Shown here: positions 43,434 to 52,911 of the stretch, piece by piece
Layout: every line of letters starts with the position of its first letter
Position numbering within the stretch: position 1 is the stretch's first letter
Source of the DNA: Singulisphaera sp. GP187
GTDB lineage: Bacteria; Planctomycetota; Phycisphaerae; Phycisphaerales; SM1A02
Direction: 5' to 3'
Assembly: GCA_945868805.1 (NCBI GenBank)
Contig: CAMBMO010000008.1
Coordinates: 1-64,000 of the forward strand
DNA length: 64,000 nucleotides
The notes under the pieces: model-generated
What the model saw: only the letters and a program-made list of their open reading frames with translations
The model's database searches: none
Told to the model about the DNA's origin: nothing
Translations under genes and position numbers: made by a program

Positions 43434-44687
43434 ATGGAATCGCCACGGACGGTCGTTGTTGGAGCCGGCATCGTCGGATTATGCGGCGCGTACGAACTCG
43501 CTCGGCGTGGCGTTGAGGTCGTCGTGCTTGATCGAGACACGACTTTCGACAACGCGTCGTGCGGAAACGCCGGACTTTTTTCGATTGGTCACTACCCGCT
43601 CACGAGGCCGGGGGCATCGCTCCGTGGACTTCGATGGATGTTCAATCGATCGAGCCCGCTTTGGATTCGTCCCAGCTTGTCGCCGGATCTCTTGCGTTGG
43701 CTCTGGACCTTTCACAGACACTGCAACGATGCGCATCTGCAGCGGTGCTTGCAGACGCTCGGCGCGATGGGATGGCGCACGATCCAGGCGCTTGAAGAGA
43801 TCCTTGACACAGAATCCATCGACTGCCTCTACCGGCGCTCTGGATGGCTTGATCTCGTTCTTGACCACGCCAATCTCGATCTGGCGACCCGAGAGGCCAA
43901 AGTGTTAGCACCGCTGGGATATCGAACGGACCGAATCTCGGGGGCGGAACTGCGTCGAATGGACGGCGCGTACCGCGACGAGGTTGCAGGAGCAGTTCAC
44001 TATGTTGACAGCGCGATCATTCATCCAGGACGACTCGTGCGCGGACTCGCTGCGGCATCGGAGCGGCTCGGCGTGACAATTCGAAGGGGTGTCACCGTCG
44101 AGGGGCTCGCGACTGATCGCACGGGGCGGTGCATCGGCGCGCGACTCTCGAGCGGTGAAGTCGTGCGTGGCGAGACAGTCGTCCTCGCGGCGGGAATCTG
44201 GTCCGATGCACTCGCTGCGTCTGCGGGGGTCCGCGTAAAGATGCAACCTGCGCGTGGCTATCACCTGCAGTTGGAGGGAGTCGCGCAGCTTCCAACGACA
44301 GGCGGAGTGATGCACGAAACATTTGTCGCATACAACCCGATGGGAACGCAACTGCGACTCGCGGGTACGCTTGAAATCGCGCCAGTGGGCCGACCGTGGA
44401 TGCGACGACGACTCGGCGCACTCATCACGGGCGCGCGGCGGTATCTGCATGGCATCGACTCTGGGCGCGCAACCGAGGAGTGGGCCGGCTATCGACCTTG
44501 CACCGCCGACGGAATGCCCGTCATCGGTTTCATCCGTGAAACTCCTGGTCTCTACGTCGCCACTGGGCATGCAATGATGGGGCTCATGCTCGGACCCATT
44601 ACCGGCAGAATGATTGCGGCTGACATCTGCGGAGAATCATCGACGATCGATCCAGAAATTCTTGCAAGCGTCCGCCCGGATCGATAG
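43434..44687 (+). CDS. FAD-dependent oxidoreductase, D-amino-acid dehydrogenase (DadA)-like
   Basis: 417 residues. The FAD-binding GxGxxG is at the start (VVVGAGIVGLCGAYELARRG), followed by VVVLDRD. The C-terminal FAD contact is GLYVATGHAMMGLMLGPITGRMIA. The middle (SCGNAGLFSIGHYPLTRPG and YRPCTADGMPVIGF) is typical of DadA and related glycine/D-amino-acid oxidases. It would deaminate D-amino acids to 2-oxo acids with electrons passed to the respiratory chain. No dadX racemase is adjacent; hydroxyproline-type substrates are possible. Confidence 0.85.
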   Translation: MESPRTVVVGAGIVGLCGAYELARRGVEVVVLDRDTTFDNASCGNAGLFSIGHYPLTRPGASLRGLRWMFNRSSPLWIRPSLSPDLLRWLWTFHRHCNDAHLQRCLQTLGAMGWRTIQALEEILDTESIDCLYRRSGWLDLVLDHANLDLATREAKVLAPLGYRTDRISGAELRRMDGAYRDEVAGAVHYVDSAIIHPGRLVRGLAAASERLGVTIRRGVTVEGLATDRTGRCIGARLSSGEVVRGETVVLAAGIWSDALAASAGVRVKMQPARGYHLQLEGVAQLPTTGGVMHETFVAYNPMGTQLRLAGTLEIAPVGRPWMRRRLGALITGARRYLHGIDSGRATEEWAGYRPCTADGMPVIGFIRETPGLYVATGHAMMGLMLGPITGRMIAADICGESSTIDPEILASVRPDR

Positions 44688-44713
44688 CAACCTGCAACCT
44701 TCGTCGCGAGCCG

Positions 44714-45622
44714 TCACTCCCTCGCGTCCCATAGGCGCGCCGCGCCACGCACGCCACTGGCATCGCCAAATTGCGCTGGAACGATCGGCGTATCGAACTG
44801 ATCCGAAAATACTCGCGACGCGACCCTGGTCGGTGTTCGCTCGAATATTGCCTTGATGTTGCTGACTCCGCCCCCCACAACGACGACATCGGGGTCGATC
44901 GTATTCACCACCACCGCGAGTGCGCTCGCAAATCGTTCGCAGAGCAATTCGATCACCGCATGGGCGCTTGGATCCAATCGCTCGCTACTTCGTGAATCGA
45001 TCTCGTCGAGCGATCGGCGCTCGTTCGTGTGGCGAAAGTATTCCGACTCCAAAGCGGGTCCAGAGAGAAACTGCTCGATGCAACCATCTTGACCGCAGTA
45101 ACACCGACGAGCGCGACGCTCCGCGCGATCCGTTTCGGGCATCGGACAATGCCCCCACTCGCCACCGATGGCGTTGCGACCAGTCACGATTCGCTGATCG
45201 ACGACAACACCGCCACCGATTCCCGTCCCCATGATGACCGCAAAGACGACACGCGCCCCGCGCCCCGCGCCATCGAACGCTTCGCTCAGCGCGAGACAAT
45301 TGGCATCGTTGGCTCCTCGCACCTCTCTGCCGATTCGGCGGGTCAGATCTCCAAGAAGATCGCGCCCGTTCAAGCAGGTCGAGTTGGCATTGCGATGCAT
45401 CGCGGTCCTTGGTGAGACACTTCCTGGATAACCGATTCCAATGGTGCACTCGCCACCGACTTCCGCCTCGATTGAGAGCGCCAGCGACGCGACCGCCTCG
45501 ATCGTCTCTTCGTAGTTTCCCTTCGGAGTCTCGACGCGTCTGCGAACGAGTTCGCGACCATCGTCGCGCAGGGCACATCCTGCGATCTTCGTTCCGCCGA
45601 GATCGATCCCGACTCGCATCAT
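44714..45622 (-). CDS. ROK family sugar kinase
   Basis: 302 residues from ATG 45622, overlapping the stop of the hutG-like gene. The ATP site is MRVGIDLGGTKIAG, the sugar site includes GANDANCLALSEA and IMGTGIGGGVV. The ROK zinc motif is complete (GHCPMP ... CYCGQDGCIEQFLSG). Likely substrates are glucose, fructose or N-acetylhexosamines; which one is unknown. Recycling of GlcNAc beside MurQ is possible but speculative. Confidence 0.88.
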   Translation of the reverse strand: MMRVGIDLGGTKIAGCALRDDGRELVRRRVETPKGNYEETIEAVASLALSIEAEVGGECTIGIGYPGSVSPRTAMHRNANSTCLNGRDLLGDLTRRIGREVRGANDANCLALSEAFDGAGRGARVVFAVIMGTGIGGGVVVDQRIVTGRNAIGGEWGHCPMPETDRAERRARRCYCGQDGCIEQFLSGPALESEYFRHTNERRSLDEIDSRSSERLDPSAHAVIELLCERFASALAVVVNTIDPDVVVVGGGVSNIKAIFERTPTRVASRVFSDQFDTPIVPAQFGDASGVRGAARLWDARE

Positions 45623-46572
45623 GACGCAACCGCGAATGACCGGACGATCGTGTCGATCACAGCGGCCCCAAGTCGTGCGGTGCGACCGCCGATATCCAAA
45701 CTCGGAGCGCACTCGGCGATTTCGATTCCCGCGATCTTGCCACTCGCTGCGATTCGTCGCACGACCGTTCGGAATGTCGCATCGGGCGCGATTCCCATCG
45801 GCGATGGAGCGCTCACGCCCGGCGAAGCTGCCGCGCTAAAGACATCGAGATCGATGCTGAGGCAGACGAGGTCGACTGAGGCGACGAATCGATCGATCAA
45901 CTGGAGGAGTGACGCCTCTTGTCCAGGATGGAACGCATCGGCATCAACCAACTGTGCGCCGGCGCCACACGCGACATGAATGAGTGCAGGAGTATTGTGC
46001 GGCGGTTGCATACCGAGGACGAGATACTTGAACGGTCTCCCATGAGCGACGCTCCACGCGTGAACCTGCGAATAGGGAGTTCCGGAGTTCGCACGTCCGC
46101 CCGGGAGCGATCGCATATCGATGTGCGCATCGAAGTTGATGCATCCCACGACTGCTCCATCCGACGCCGCTCGTACTGTGCCAAGCCAGTGCCCGAATGC
46201 CTGATCGTGGCCTCCACCAAGGACGAGGGGAGTGCCGCCACCTGCGCGCACGGCGGCCACCGCGGCCGCGAGCGATGACTGCCACGACTCGACATCGTCG
46301 CCCGTTCCTATGACATCGCCGGCATCGAAGAGTGCATGCGAAGTCGGCACTGGAAGATTGGCGCACGCTGTTCGAAGCGCAGCGGGGCCATCCGCCGATC
46401 CAGTTCGACCGAGATTCGCCCGAACCCCGGCATCAGTCGGATAGCCGATGACCACGATCGGTCGCTTGCGCCCGCGTGTCAGTGGCGACGCGTCCCAAGG
46501 ACGAATCACCTGATGCCATCGCTGTGCCGCTGGATCCGAACCATCATCGCGTCCTCGCCAAACCCATGTCAT
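45619..46572 (-). CDS. hutG: Ureohydrolase (arginase fold), formimidoylglutamase-like
   Basis: 317 residues from ATG 46572. The metal-binding motifs are GGGHDQAFGHW, NFDAHIDMR and, near the end, LSIDLDVFSAAASPG. The N-terminal GYPTDAGVRANLGRTGSADGP and SGTPYSQV fit HutG, which hydrolyses N-formimidoyl-glutamate to glutamate and formamide, the last step of histidine breakdown. hutH and hutU lie 23 kb away. An agmatinase or arginase activity cannot be excluded. It precedes and overlaps the ROK kinase gene. Confidence 0.75.
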   Translation of the reverse strand: MTWVWRGRDDGSDPAAQRWHQVIRPWDASPLTRGRKRPIVVIGYPTDAGVRANLGRTGSADGPAALRTACANLPVPTSHALFDAGDVIGTGDDVESWQSSLAAAVAAVRAGGGTPLVLGGGHDQAFGHWLGTVRAASDGAVVGCINFDAHIDMRSLPGGRANSGTPYSQVHAWSVAHGRPFKYLVLGMQPPHNTPALIHVACGAGAQLVDADAFHPGQEASLLQLIDRFVASVDLVCLSIDLDVFSAAASPGVSAPSPMGIAPDATFRTVVRRIAASGKIAGIEIAECAPSLDIGGRTARLGAAVIDTIVRSFAVAS

Positions 46573-46598
46573 AGAGGATGATCCTACGATGAACTCAC

Positions 46599-48683
46599 AT
46601 GACACGATCGACACCATCGAAACCCTCGACACGACGCACTCGAACTGCATCGCGCAAGATCACACCCGACGACCTGAGAAGAATCGTCATTCCATCAGAT
46701 CCGCAGATTGACCCGAGTGGAGAGCGGGTCGCGTTCGTCCGAAAAATCGCTGATGGTCCGGGCACATACAAAACGGAGATATGGATCGCGTTTGCGGACG
46801 GAGCGCATCGCCCGCGTCGCCTCTCCTCTGGTCCACGCGATCGTTCACCAAGATGGTCGCCGACTGGGAATGCGCTGGCGTTCGTGCGCGAAGAAGATCG
46901 TGGAATTCCGCAGATCATGATCGCCGGGCTGCGTGGCAACACGATCATGGCGGCAAAGCGGATGACGAAACTTTCGGCGAGTTCTATCGGAGAGCTTCGA
47001 TGGTCGCCCTCGGGAGATCGAATTGCCTTCGCCCTGCGCGAGACCGATCCTTGCAGAACACCTGCAGCCGCAAAGGCGCGCGAGAACGAGAAGCGCAGTA
47101 CACCGCCGCTGGTTGTGGATGACCCGTGGTATCGACTCGATGGGGATGGGATTTTCGGGTCGGCACGCTTTCGGCTGATGGTGCTGACAGTCGCGAATCG
47201 GCGTGTTCGCGAACTCGCGCTCGGTGACACACTTGGCATGTTCTCTTTCGATTGGTCGCCCGATGGCAAGTCAATCGCAGCCACAGTGAATCGTTCGAAG
47301 CGGGCGCTCTTTGAACCGTGGAAGTCCGAGCTTGTGATCTGCGACGCACAGGGCGGGAGCATCAAAGCGATTGCATCGATCCCCGATGGCCCCAAGGGAG
47401 CAGTTTCGTGGAGTCCCGATGGAACGAAGCTTGCCTTCGCGGGTCGCACTGGAAAGACCGAGATGTACGCGACTGAAAATCTCGGACTCTTCGTCCACGA
47501 TCTCGAAACGAAGACGACTCGCAATCTTCTCGCGGCGAGCGATTTCTGCCTGATGAGTGCCACGCTTTCGGACACGGTTGATGCGGCATTCGCAGCATGG
47601 TTCCGCTGGATGCCCGGTGGCGAATCGCTTCTCATGCGAATTGGCTGGCATGGATCGGGGCACATCGCGAGCGCAAACCTTCGGGGCAAGATGATCGCCC
47701 TGCACACTCCACCGGGGTGCGAGCACCTCCCGTCGACATTGTCGCGCGATGGAACGCGAGTCGCCCTCGTCCGAACGGCGCCCACTGAAATGCCCGAAGT
47801 CTGTATCGCCGAAGTTGCGGGGCGCGAGTTTCCAATCCGGCAGCTGACGAATCTCAACACCGCGCTCTGCGACGAGCTGAATCTCGCGCATCCAGAGGAG
47901 GCGTGGACAACCGCAAAGGACGGAGCTTCGGTCCACTACTGGGTGATGCGACCGCCTGCCGGAGGGCGCGCAAAAAGTCGAACACCTGCGGTTCTCGAAG
48001 TGCACGGTGGTCCTCATGCGCAGTATGGGTGGCCATTCTTTCTTGAGTTTCAGTTGCTAGCTGCAGCAGGCATCACGGTGTACTACGGCAATCCGCGCGG
48101 ATCGAAGGGGTATGGTCGGGCATCCTGTTCCACGATTCATGGGAAGTGGGGAACGAAGGATTGGGTCGACATCCAAGCGATCACACAAGCTATGAGTCGC
48201 GACCGCGCCATCGACAAGAACCGCATCGGGATCATGGGTGGGTCGTACGGTGGGTACATGACACTTTGGGCAGTCGGTCATTCGAATTCCTATTGCGGCG
48301 CCATCAGCGACCGATGCGTTTCAAACATCGTCAGCCACAACGGAAATTCTGACTTCCCCGAAATCCCGGGCATGTATTGGAAGGGATCTGCGTACGCCAA
48401 GCCCGCCGCAATGTGGAAGTCCAGCCCAATCGCGAGCTTTTCACGCGTTCGAACACCGATGATGCTGATCCATAGCGAGGGGGATCTGCGTTGCAACATC
48501 GAGCAGTCCGAACAAGTCCACACCGCGCTCGCGGCGCAAGACGTTCCAGTTCGATTTATTCGATATCCACGCGAGACGAGTCACGGAATGAGTCGAATGG
48601 GTCCACCCGATCTGCGAATTCACCGGCTACGAGAGATCCTCGCATGGTGGAAGAACATTTTTGGCGGCGGCGTTACCAAGTGA
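46599..48683 (+). CDS. S9 family acylaminoacyl-peptidase-like serine peptidase
   Basis: 694 residues. The N-terminal beta-propeller contains repeated WSPDGxxxAF blades (FDWSPDGKSIAATV, VSWSPDGTKLAFAG, LRWSPSGDRIAFAL). The C-terminal hydrolase has the oxyanion region EVHGGPHAQYGW and NPRGSKGYGRA, nucleophile motif GIMGGSYGGYMT, and the acid and base near SEGDLRCNIEQ and ETSHGMSR. There is no signal peptide, so it is probably cytoplasmic and removes blocked or short peptides. It is a second S9 enzyme, distinct from the exported one at 17.6 kb. Confidence 0.9.
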   Translation: MTRSTPSKPSTRRTRTASRKITPDDLRRIVIPSDPQIDPSGERVAFVRKIADGPGTYKTEIWIAFADGAHRPRRLSSGPRDRSPRWSPTGNALAFVREEDRGIPQIMIAGLRGNTIMAAKRMTKLSASSIGELRWSPSGDRIAFALRETDPCRTPAAAKARENEKRSTPPLVVDDPWYRLDGDGIFGSARFRLMVLTVANRRVRELALGDTLGMFSFDWSPDGKSIAATVNRSKRALFEPWKSELVICDAQGGSIKAIASIPDGPKGAVSWSPDGTKLAFAGRTGKTEMYATENLGLFVHDLETKTTRNLLAASDFCLMSATLSDTVDAAFAAWFRWMPGGESLLMRIGWHGSGHIASANLRGKMIALHTPPGCEHLPSTLSRDGTRVALVRTAPTEMPEVCIAEVAGREFPIRQLTNLNTALCDELNLAHPEEAWTTAKDGASVHYWVMRPPAGGRAKSRTPAVLEVHGGPHAQYGWPFFLEFQLLAAAGITVYYGNPRGSKGYGRASCSTIHGKWGTKDWVDIQAITQAMSRDRAIDKNRIGIMGGSYGGYMTLWAVGHSNSYCGAISDRCVSNIVSHNGNSDFPEIPGMYWKGSAYAKPAAMWKSSPIASFSRVRTPMMLIHSEGDLRCNIEQSEQVHTALAAQDVPVRFIRYPRETSHGMSRMGPPDLRIHRLREILAWWKNIFGGGVTK

Positions 48684-48707
48684 TTATGAACTGATCATGA
48701 TCACTTG
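48677..48707. terminator. Inverted repeat between convergent genes
   Basis: CAAGTGAT (48677..48684) pairs with ATCACTTG (48700..48707) across a 15-base loop. It covers the stop codons of both the S9 peptidase and the AsmA-like gene. It lacks a T run, so terminator function is weakly supported. Confidence 0.3.
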
Positions 48708-49567
48708 TCCCCGAAAATTCCTTTGATCGCGTTGCTCGCCCCGTCGATGGTCTTCCGGATGACTTCGCCTCCCTCGCCGATCACCGAGCTCGCGGCACCT
48801 GACAATGTCGACGAGGCAGAAGTCAGTCCGCTCATCATGTCATTTGGAAGTCCCTTGATGTGCGCCTGAACGATTGCGAGTAGTAAGCGATCCATCAATT
48901 CCGTCGTCACTTCAGACGCGACTTCGTTGATCGTCGTTTTCGTTCCTACATCGCTCACCACGATGTCCGGAATCGTGAACTCGATCGGCTTGCCCCCGGG
49001 AAGCTGCGTCTCTGCTTGAATGACAACCTTGATGTCACTCACTTTGAGTTGCCGAATCGCCACCGAAGCACTGGCCGATTTCGCCGGAGCCACCGTCTCT
49101 GTCGCAGGAGCTGGATTCGCATCCGACCCGACAACCGTCGCGGCGACGACTTGCAGATTCACTTGTTGACCGACTTCGACGATGTACACCGTCACGCCCC
49201 GAATCTCGATCGAGTCGATGACGATCTCGCTGGACAACAATTCGAACAAGCCTGCGGTGGCAGTCGCCGACGCAACTGTGATCATCGCGCCATCGCCAAA
49301 CCCTTTCGGTTGCGCGATCGACAGACCATCGAGCGACGAGCTTCCACCGATGAGACCGATGTGGATCGAACGAACGGTCGTTGCCGTGCCGAGGACACGC
49401 GTTCCAGCAGTCGAAACGACTCGTGCGGCGACGGCATCGAAAAAGAATGCGGCGGCGATGGCACAGGCGAAGACCAGCGCGACCACGCCGATGGCAACCT
49501 TGCGAATCATCCGACCGATCGACGGGCGATCATGCGATCCATGAACGATTGGTTTCGTACGCGACAT
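48701..49567 (-). CDS. AsmA-like membrane-anchored protein
   Basis: 288 residues from ATG 49567. One N-terminal membrane helix (about 20-45, VAIGVVALVFACAIAAAFFF) is followed by a periplasmic domain: VRSIHIGLIGGSSSLDGLSIAQPKGF-type text, read as VRSIHIGLIGGSS and LDGLSIAQPKGFG, then SSEIVIDSIEIRGVTVYI. This is typical of the short AsmA/DUF748 relatives linked with lipid traffic between membranes. The C-terminus is Ser/Ala/Gly-rich. It is divergent from folE by 27 bases. Confidence 0.62.
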   Translation of the reverse strand: MSRTKPIVHGSHDRPSIGRMIRKVAIGVVALVFACAIAAAFFFDAVAARVVSTAGTRVLGTATTVRSIHIGLIGGSSSLDGLSIAQPKGFGDGAMITVASATATAGLFELLSSEIVIDSIEIRGVTVYIVEVGQQVNLQVVAATVVGSDANPAPATETVAPAKSASASVAIRQLKVSDIKVVIQAETQLPGGKPIEFTIPDIVVSDVGTKTTINEVASEVTTELMDRLLLAIVQAHIKGLPNDMMSGLTSASSTLSGAASSVIGEGGEVIRKTIDGASNAIKGIFGDK

Positions 49568-49594
49568 TCGCTGCGAGCCTATCATTGCCGATCC

Positions 49595-50221
49595 ATGACT
49601 TCTTCGTCGCACACCAAACGGATCGATCCGACGGACACGAAGGGCATCGAAGCGATGGCTCACGTGCGTGCGATGCTCACCTTTATCGGCGAGGATCCCG
49701 ACCGCGAAGGACTCGTCGACACGCCGATGCGGGTCGTGCACGCGATGCGCGAACACTTCAGTGGGTACGGGATGGACCCCGCGGACGAACTCAGTAGGAC
49801 ATTTTCAGAGATCGATGGGTACGACCAGATGGTTCTCTTAACTGGAATCGACATCCACAGTCACTGTGAACACCACATGGTGCCATTCGTCGGCAAAGCA
49901 CATGTTGCGTACATCCCGAATGGCAAGGTCGTCGGATTGTCGAAACTCGCAAAGGTCGTCGAAATCTTCTCGAAGCGACTACAGGTCCAAGAGAAATTGA
50001 CCGCTCAGATCGCGAACGCGATTCAGACCCATCTGCAACCGCTTGGCGCGGCGGTCGTGGTCCAAGCTCGCCACTACTGCATGTGCTACCGCGGCGTGCG
50101 ACAGCCTCACGCGTGGACAACCACCAGCAAATTGACTGGGATCTTCTTGGAGGACCCCGCGACACGATCAGAGTTTCTTCGCCTCATTTCGCTCGGTCAG
50201 GCACCAGCCGCCGGAATGTAA
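49595..50221 (+). CDS. folE: GTP cyclohydrolase I
   Basis: 208 residues. The zinc ligands are in SHCEHHMVPF (Cys91, His94) and YCMCYRGV (Cys162). Further motifs are DTPMRVVHAM, AYIPNGKVVGLSKLAKVVE and RLQVQEKLTAQIA. It converts GTP to dihydroneopterin triphosphate, the first step of tetrahydrofolate synthesis (or of queuosine precursors). ATG 49595 fits the family start; an upstream ATG at 49016 lies opposite the AsmA-like gene and is rejected. Confidence 0.96.
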   Translation: MTSSSHTKRIDPTDTKGIEAMAHVRAMLTFIGEDPDREGLVDTPMRVVHAMREHFSGYGMDPADELSRTFSEIDGYDQMVLLTGIDIHSHCEHHMVPFVGKAHVAYIPNGKVVGLSKLAKVVEIFSKRLQVQEKLTAQIANAIQTHLQPLGAAVVVQARHYCMCYRGVRQPHAWTTTSKLTGIFLEDPATRSEFLRLISLGQAPAAGM

Positions 50222-50290
50222 GAGTCCACCTCAGGAATTTCTACCAACTGGAGCGAGGTGTTTCCAGAGAGATCGCCGTGAGACTGATGT

Positions 50291-51811
50291 CTAGAAGGGT
50301 CGCATTCCCTGCGGAAGGGCGACCGCATCGGTCCGTTCTTCGAGATGTGCGATCGGCATCGCGCAGTAGTCCAAGCTGAATGATCCCGCAGGACGGTTGT
50401 TGCCGGATCGACCGAGTCCGCCGAAGGGCAATCGACTACTCGCCCCCGCTGTTCCAACATTCCAATTAATGCAACCCGCACGAAGATGGGGGACGATGCG
50501 TTTCCATCGATCCTCGCTCGCGGTGAAGACCGCGGCCGCCAATCCGAATTGCGTCGCATTCGCCTGCTCGATCGCGTCTTCGTCGTCGCGAGCGATGGCG
50601 ATCTGAACCAGCGGTCCAAAACACTCCTCGTCGGTGATCGAATCGAATCGCTGGACTTGCAATGCTCCAGGAGTGAGGAACCACCCGTCGCGATCGAGTT
50701 TCGTTACTGGAAGAATGGTGACCGCTCCCTCGCGAACCCGACGGGATTGGAACGCGATCACATTCTCCCGCGCGTCGCTCGAGATCATCGGTCCCATGAA
50801 ATTCGGTTCGTCAGACTCTCCGGGACCAATGAGAAGCGTGCTGGCGACTTTCGCGAAGAGTGGTATGAACTGATCTGCGATCTTTGCATTGACGACGATC
50901 CGTCGAGTGCAAGTACATCGTTGACCGGCCGTTGCGAAGGCGGATCGCACGCATTCGACGACCGCCTGCTTCAAGTGACAGTCCTCGCACACAATCGCGG
51001 CATTGCTCCCGCCCATCTCGAGCGCGACCATCCGTCCGGGACGATCGATGTTTGCGGCGAGAATGCGTCGGCCCGTGATCCACGATCCAGTGAAGAGGAT
51101 CCCGTCGATTCCCGCATGCTCGCTCAGTCGTGCGGCCACAGTTGGTCCTCCCGCAACCACATTGAAGACTCCTGGCGGAAATCCTGCGAGGTCGGACAGT
51201 TCCGCCAGAAGTTGACCGACCGCTGGCGCTCGTTCGCTCGGTTTAAACACCACGGTGTTTCCAGTCAGAAGTGCAGGAACGAAATGACCGTTTGGCAGAT
51301 GCGCAGGGAAATTGAAGGGACCGAAAACCGCCATGACTCCGTGTGGCCGAAACGCGCAGACACCGCGTCGCGTCGGGTTGACGACGAAGTCGAATCCCAA
51401 AACGCGACCCACGCTCGGTCCTTCAAGCGTGATCGATACCTTTTCAGCGAGCGCTTTCGCTTCCAGCCTGCTCTCCGCGAGAGTCTTTCCAGTCTCCAGC
51501 GTGATCAAGCGCGCGATCCGATCTTCATGTGCGATGAGGACATCGCGCCATGTCGCCAGAAGCTGACCTCGACTTTCCTGACTCGCGGATCGCCAATCAC
51601 GTGAGCTCGCTCGTGCTGCCTCGATGGCATTTTCAATATGCGATGGTTCCGCCGCTCCTCTCCAGACGCTGACGGCTGGTTGCGCAGGATCGTGGCTCTC
51701 GACAAGTTCAGCGGTCGGTCCGTTGGCAGTCGATCGGAGCGGGCGAAATCGGCCGCCAATAAAATCGCTGGGCTCGGATGTCAAGAACCCCCGCCGATAC
51801 GCTTCGTTCAT
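50291..51811 (-). CDS. astD: N-succinylglutamate 5-semialdehyde dehydrogenase
   Basis: 506 residues from ATG 51811, which overlaps the astA stop by four bases. The aldehyde-dehydrogenase core has FNFPAHLPNGHFVPALLTGNT (here split as FGPFNFPAHLPNG and LLTGNTVVFKPSE), the general base in ALEMGGSNAA and the nucleophile in ATAGQRCTCTRR. These match AstD, which oxidises succinylglutamate semialdehyde in arginine catabolism. Position after astA and astC supports the call strongly. Confidence 0.9.
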   Translation of the reverse strand: MNEAYRRGFLTSEPSDFIGGRFRPLRSTANGPTAELVESHDPAQPAVSVWRGAAEPSHIENAIEAARASSRDWRSASQESRGQLLATWRDVLIAHEDRIARLITLETGKTLAESRLEAKALAEKVSITLEGPSVGRVLGFDFVVNPTRRGVCAFRPHGVMAVFGPFNFPAHLPNGHFVPALLTGNTVVFKPSERAPAVGQLLAELSDLAGFPPGVFNVVAGGPTVAARLSEHAGIDGILFTGSWITGRRILAANIDRPGRMVALEMGGSNAAIVCEDCHLKQAVVECVRSAFATAGQRCTCTRRIVVNAKIADQFIPLFAKVASTLLIGPGESDEPNFMGPMISSDARENVIAFQSRRVREGAVTILPVTKLDRDGWFLTPGALQVQRFDSITDEECFGPLVQIAIARDDEDAIEQANATQFGLAAAVFTASEDRWKRIVPHLRAGCINWNVGTAGASSRLPFGGLGRSGNNRPAGSFSLDYCAMPIAHLEERTDAVALPQGMRPF

Positions 51812-52908
51812 CGTCGACTCCGCGATCCTTGCTTTCGCTTCGGTGTCGAAACCTTGTTGAGATCGACGGCGTTGCCGTGCGCGTCGAATGCGGTCACCCC
51901 GATCTTCAAGCCTGTCTCCGCACCGAGTGCAGAAATCGTCCGTGCGGGGAGCCGAACTTGGCTCATGGCGCTCGCGCTCCCTCCGATGGCGAACTCGCTC
52001 CGAACTGCGCGAAAGCCGAACTCGCCTTCGCATGAGACGACTCCCGTGTGTGAGCCTCGCGTCGAGACACCAGCAAGTTTGAGAGCGAGCGAGTGACGAA
52101 CGATCGGGATCTCGTCGCGCCTCGCCTGCAAGTACGGTCCACCATCGAATGGATCAACATGATCCTGCGCTCGAAATCCCAACTTTTCCAGCATGCGGAG
52201 CGCGGGCAATGTCTCGTCGCCGACTTTCCCAACAAGTTGGCGTGCTTCAGGGGGCAGGAGCGACGTGTAAATCTCAATCGACGGAAAGAGCTTCAATATG
52301 AACTCTTTGCTTCGCTGGTTGAATGTGTCCGCTTCGGTGTACGACAAGTTGATGAATCGCCGACCGAGATAGTCCCAAAGGGATGAGTGGCTGTCTGGCG
52401 TCAGCGCGCCCATCATCTCAGCGATGATCCGCTGCTGAAACCACTTCTTGTGCAATCCAATGAACTGGAAACGTGCGTACGAAAGGAGCGATCCAAGTTT
52501 TTGCGGATGACCTCGATATCCGGGTGCGAGAATCAATCCGCCAATCTCGCTCGGACCGGTTTCGTCCGTGTCGAGTTGGATCGTGACATGCACCTGACCC
52601 GTCCCAAGATCTCGGCTGTAATGCTCGCGCTTACGGACTTTGAAAAAGAGGTGTGGATGGCCCGCCCAAGAGATCTTGGAGTAGACGGCGCTCGTCCCGA
52701 TCACGGAACTGCTATCGAGGTCCTCGAGGACGAAGACATACTCGCGCCCCTTCGCCTCTTTCACGGAACCCGCGAACGCACGCTGGCTTCGTTCGATCTT
52801 TCCCGCGAGCGAGTCCTTGTCTTGCGGCAAGTTGAATGAATGCACCAATCGCGACAACTTCAGAAGTTGTGGCATATCTCCATTGACGGCCTGTCGAATG
52901 ATGAACAT
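51808..52908 (-). CDS. astA: Arginine N-succinyltransferase
   Basis: 366 residues. The family pattern is present: MFIIRQAVNGDMPQLLKLSR, the loop FVLEDLDSSSVIGTSAV, LQLDTDETGPSEIGGLILAP-like IQLDTDETGPSEIGGLIL, and GYRGHPQKLGSLLSYARF. The C-terminal part has ALRMLEKLGFRAQDHVDPFDGGPYLQ in the pieces LGFRAQDHVDPFDGGP. It transfers succinyl from succinyl-CoA to arginine, the first step of the AST pathway. It is three bases from astC and overlaps astD. Confidence 0.93.
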   Translation of the reverse strand: MFIIRQAVNGDMPQLLKLSRLVHSFNLPQDKDSLAGKIERSQRAFAGSVKEAKGREYVFVLEDLDSSSVIGTSAVYSKISWAGHPHLFFKVRKREHYSRDLGTGQVHVTIQLDTDETGPSEIGGLILAPGYRGHPQKLGSLLSYARFQFIGLHKKWFQQRIIAEMMGALTPDSHSSLWDYLGRRFINLSYTEADTFNQRSKEFILKLFPSIEIYTSLLPPEARQLVGKVGDETLPALRMLEKLGFRAQDHVDPFDGGPYLQARRDEIPIVRHSLALKLAGVSTRGSHTGVVSCEGEFGFRAVRSEFAIGGSASAMSQVRLPARTISALGAETGLKIGVTAFDAHGNAVDLNKVSTPKRKQGSRSRR

Positions 52909-52911
52909 GGG

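Noticed and set aside
49016-49594. N-terminal extension of folE to 401 residues
   Set aside because: The extension is opposite the AsmA-like gene, has shadow-like composition, and the family start fits ATG 49595.
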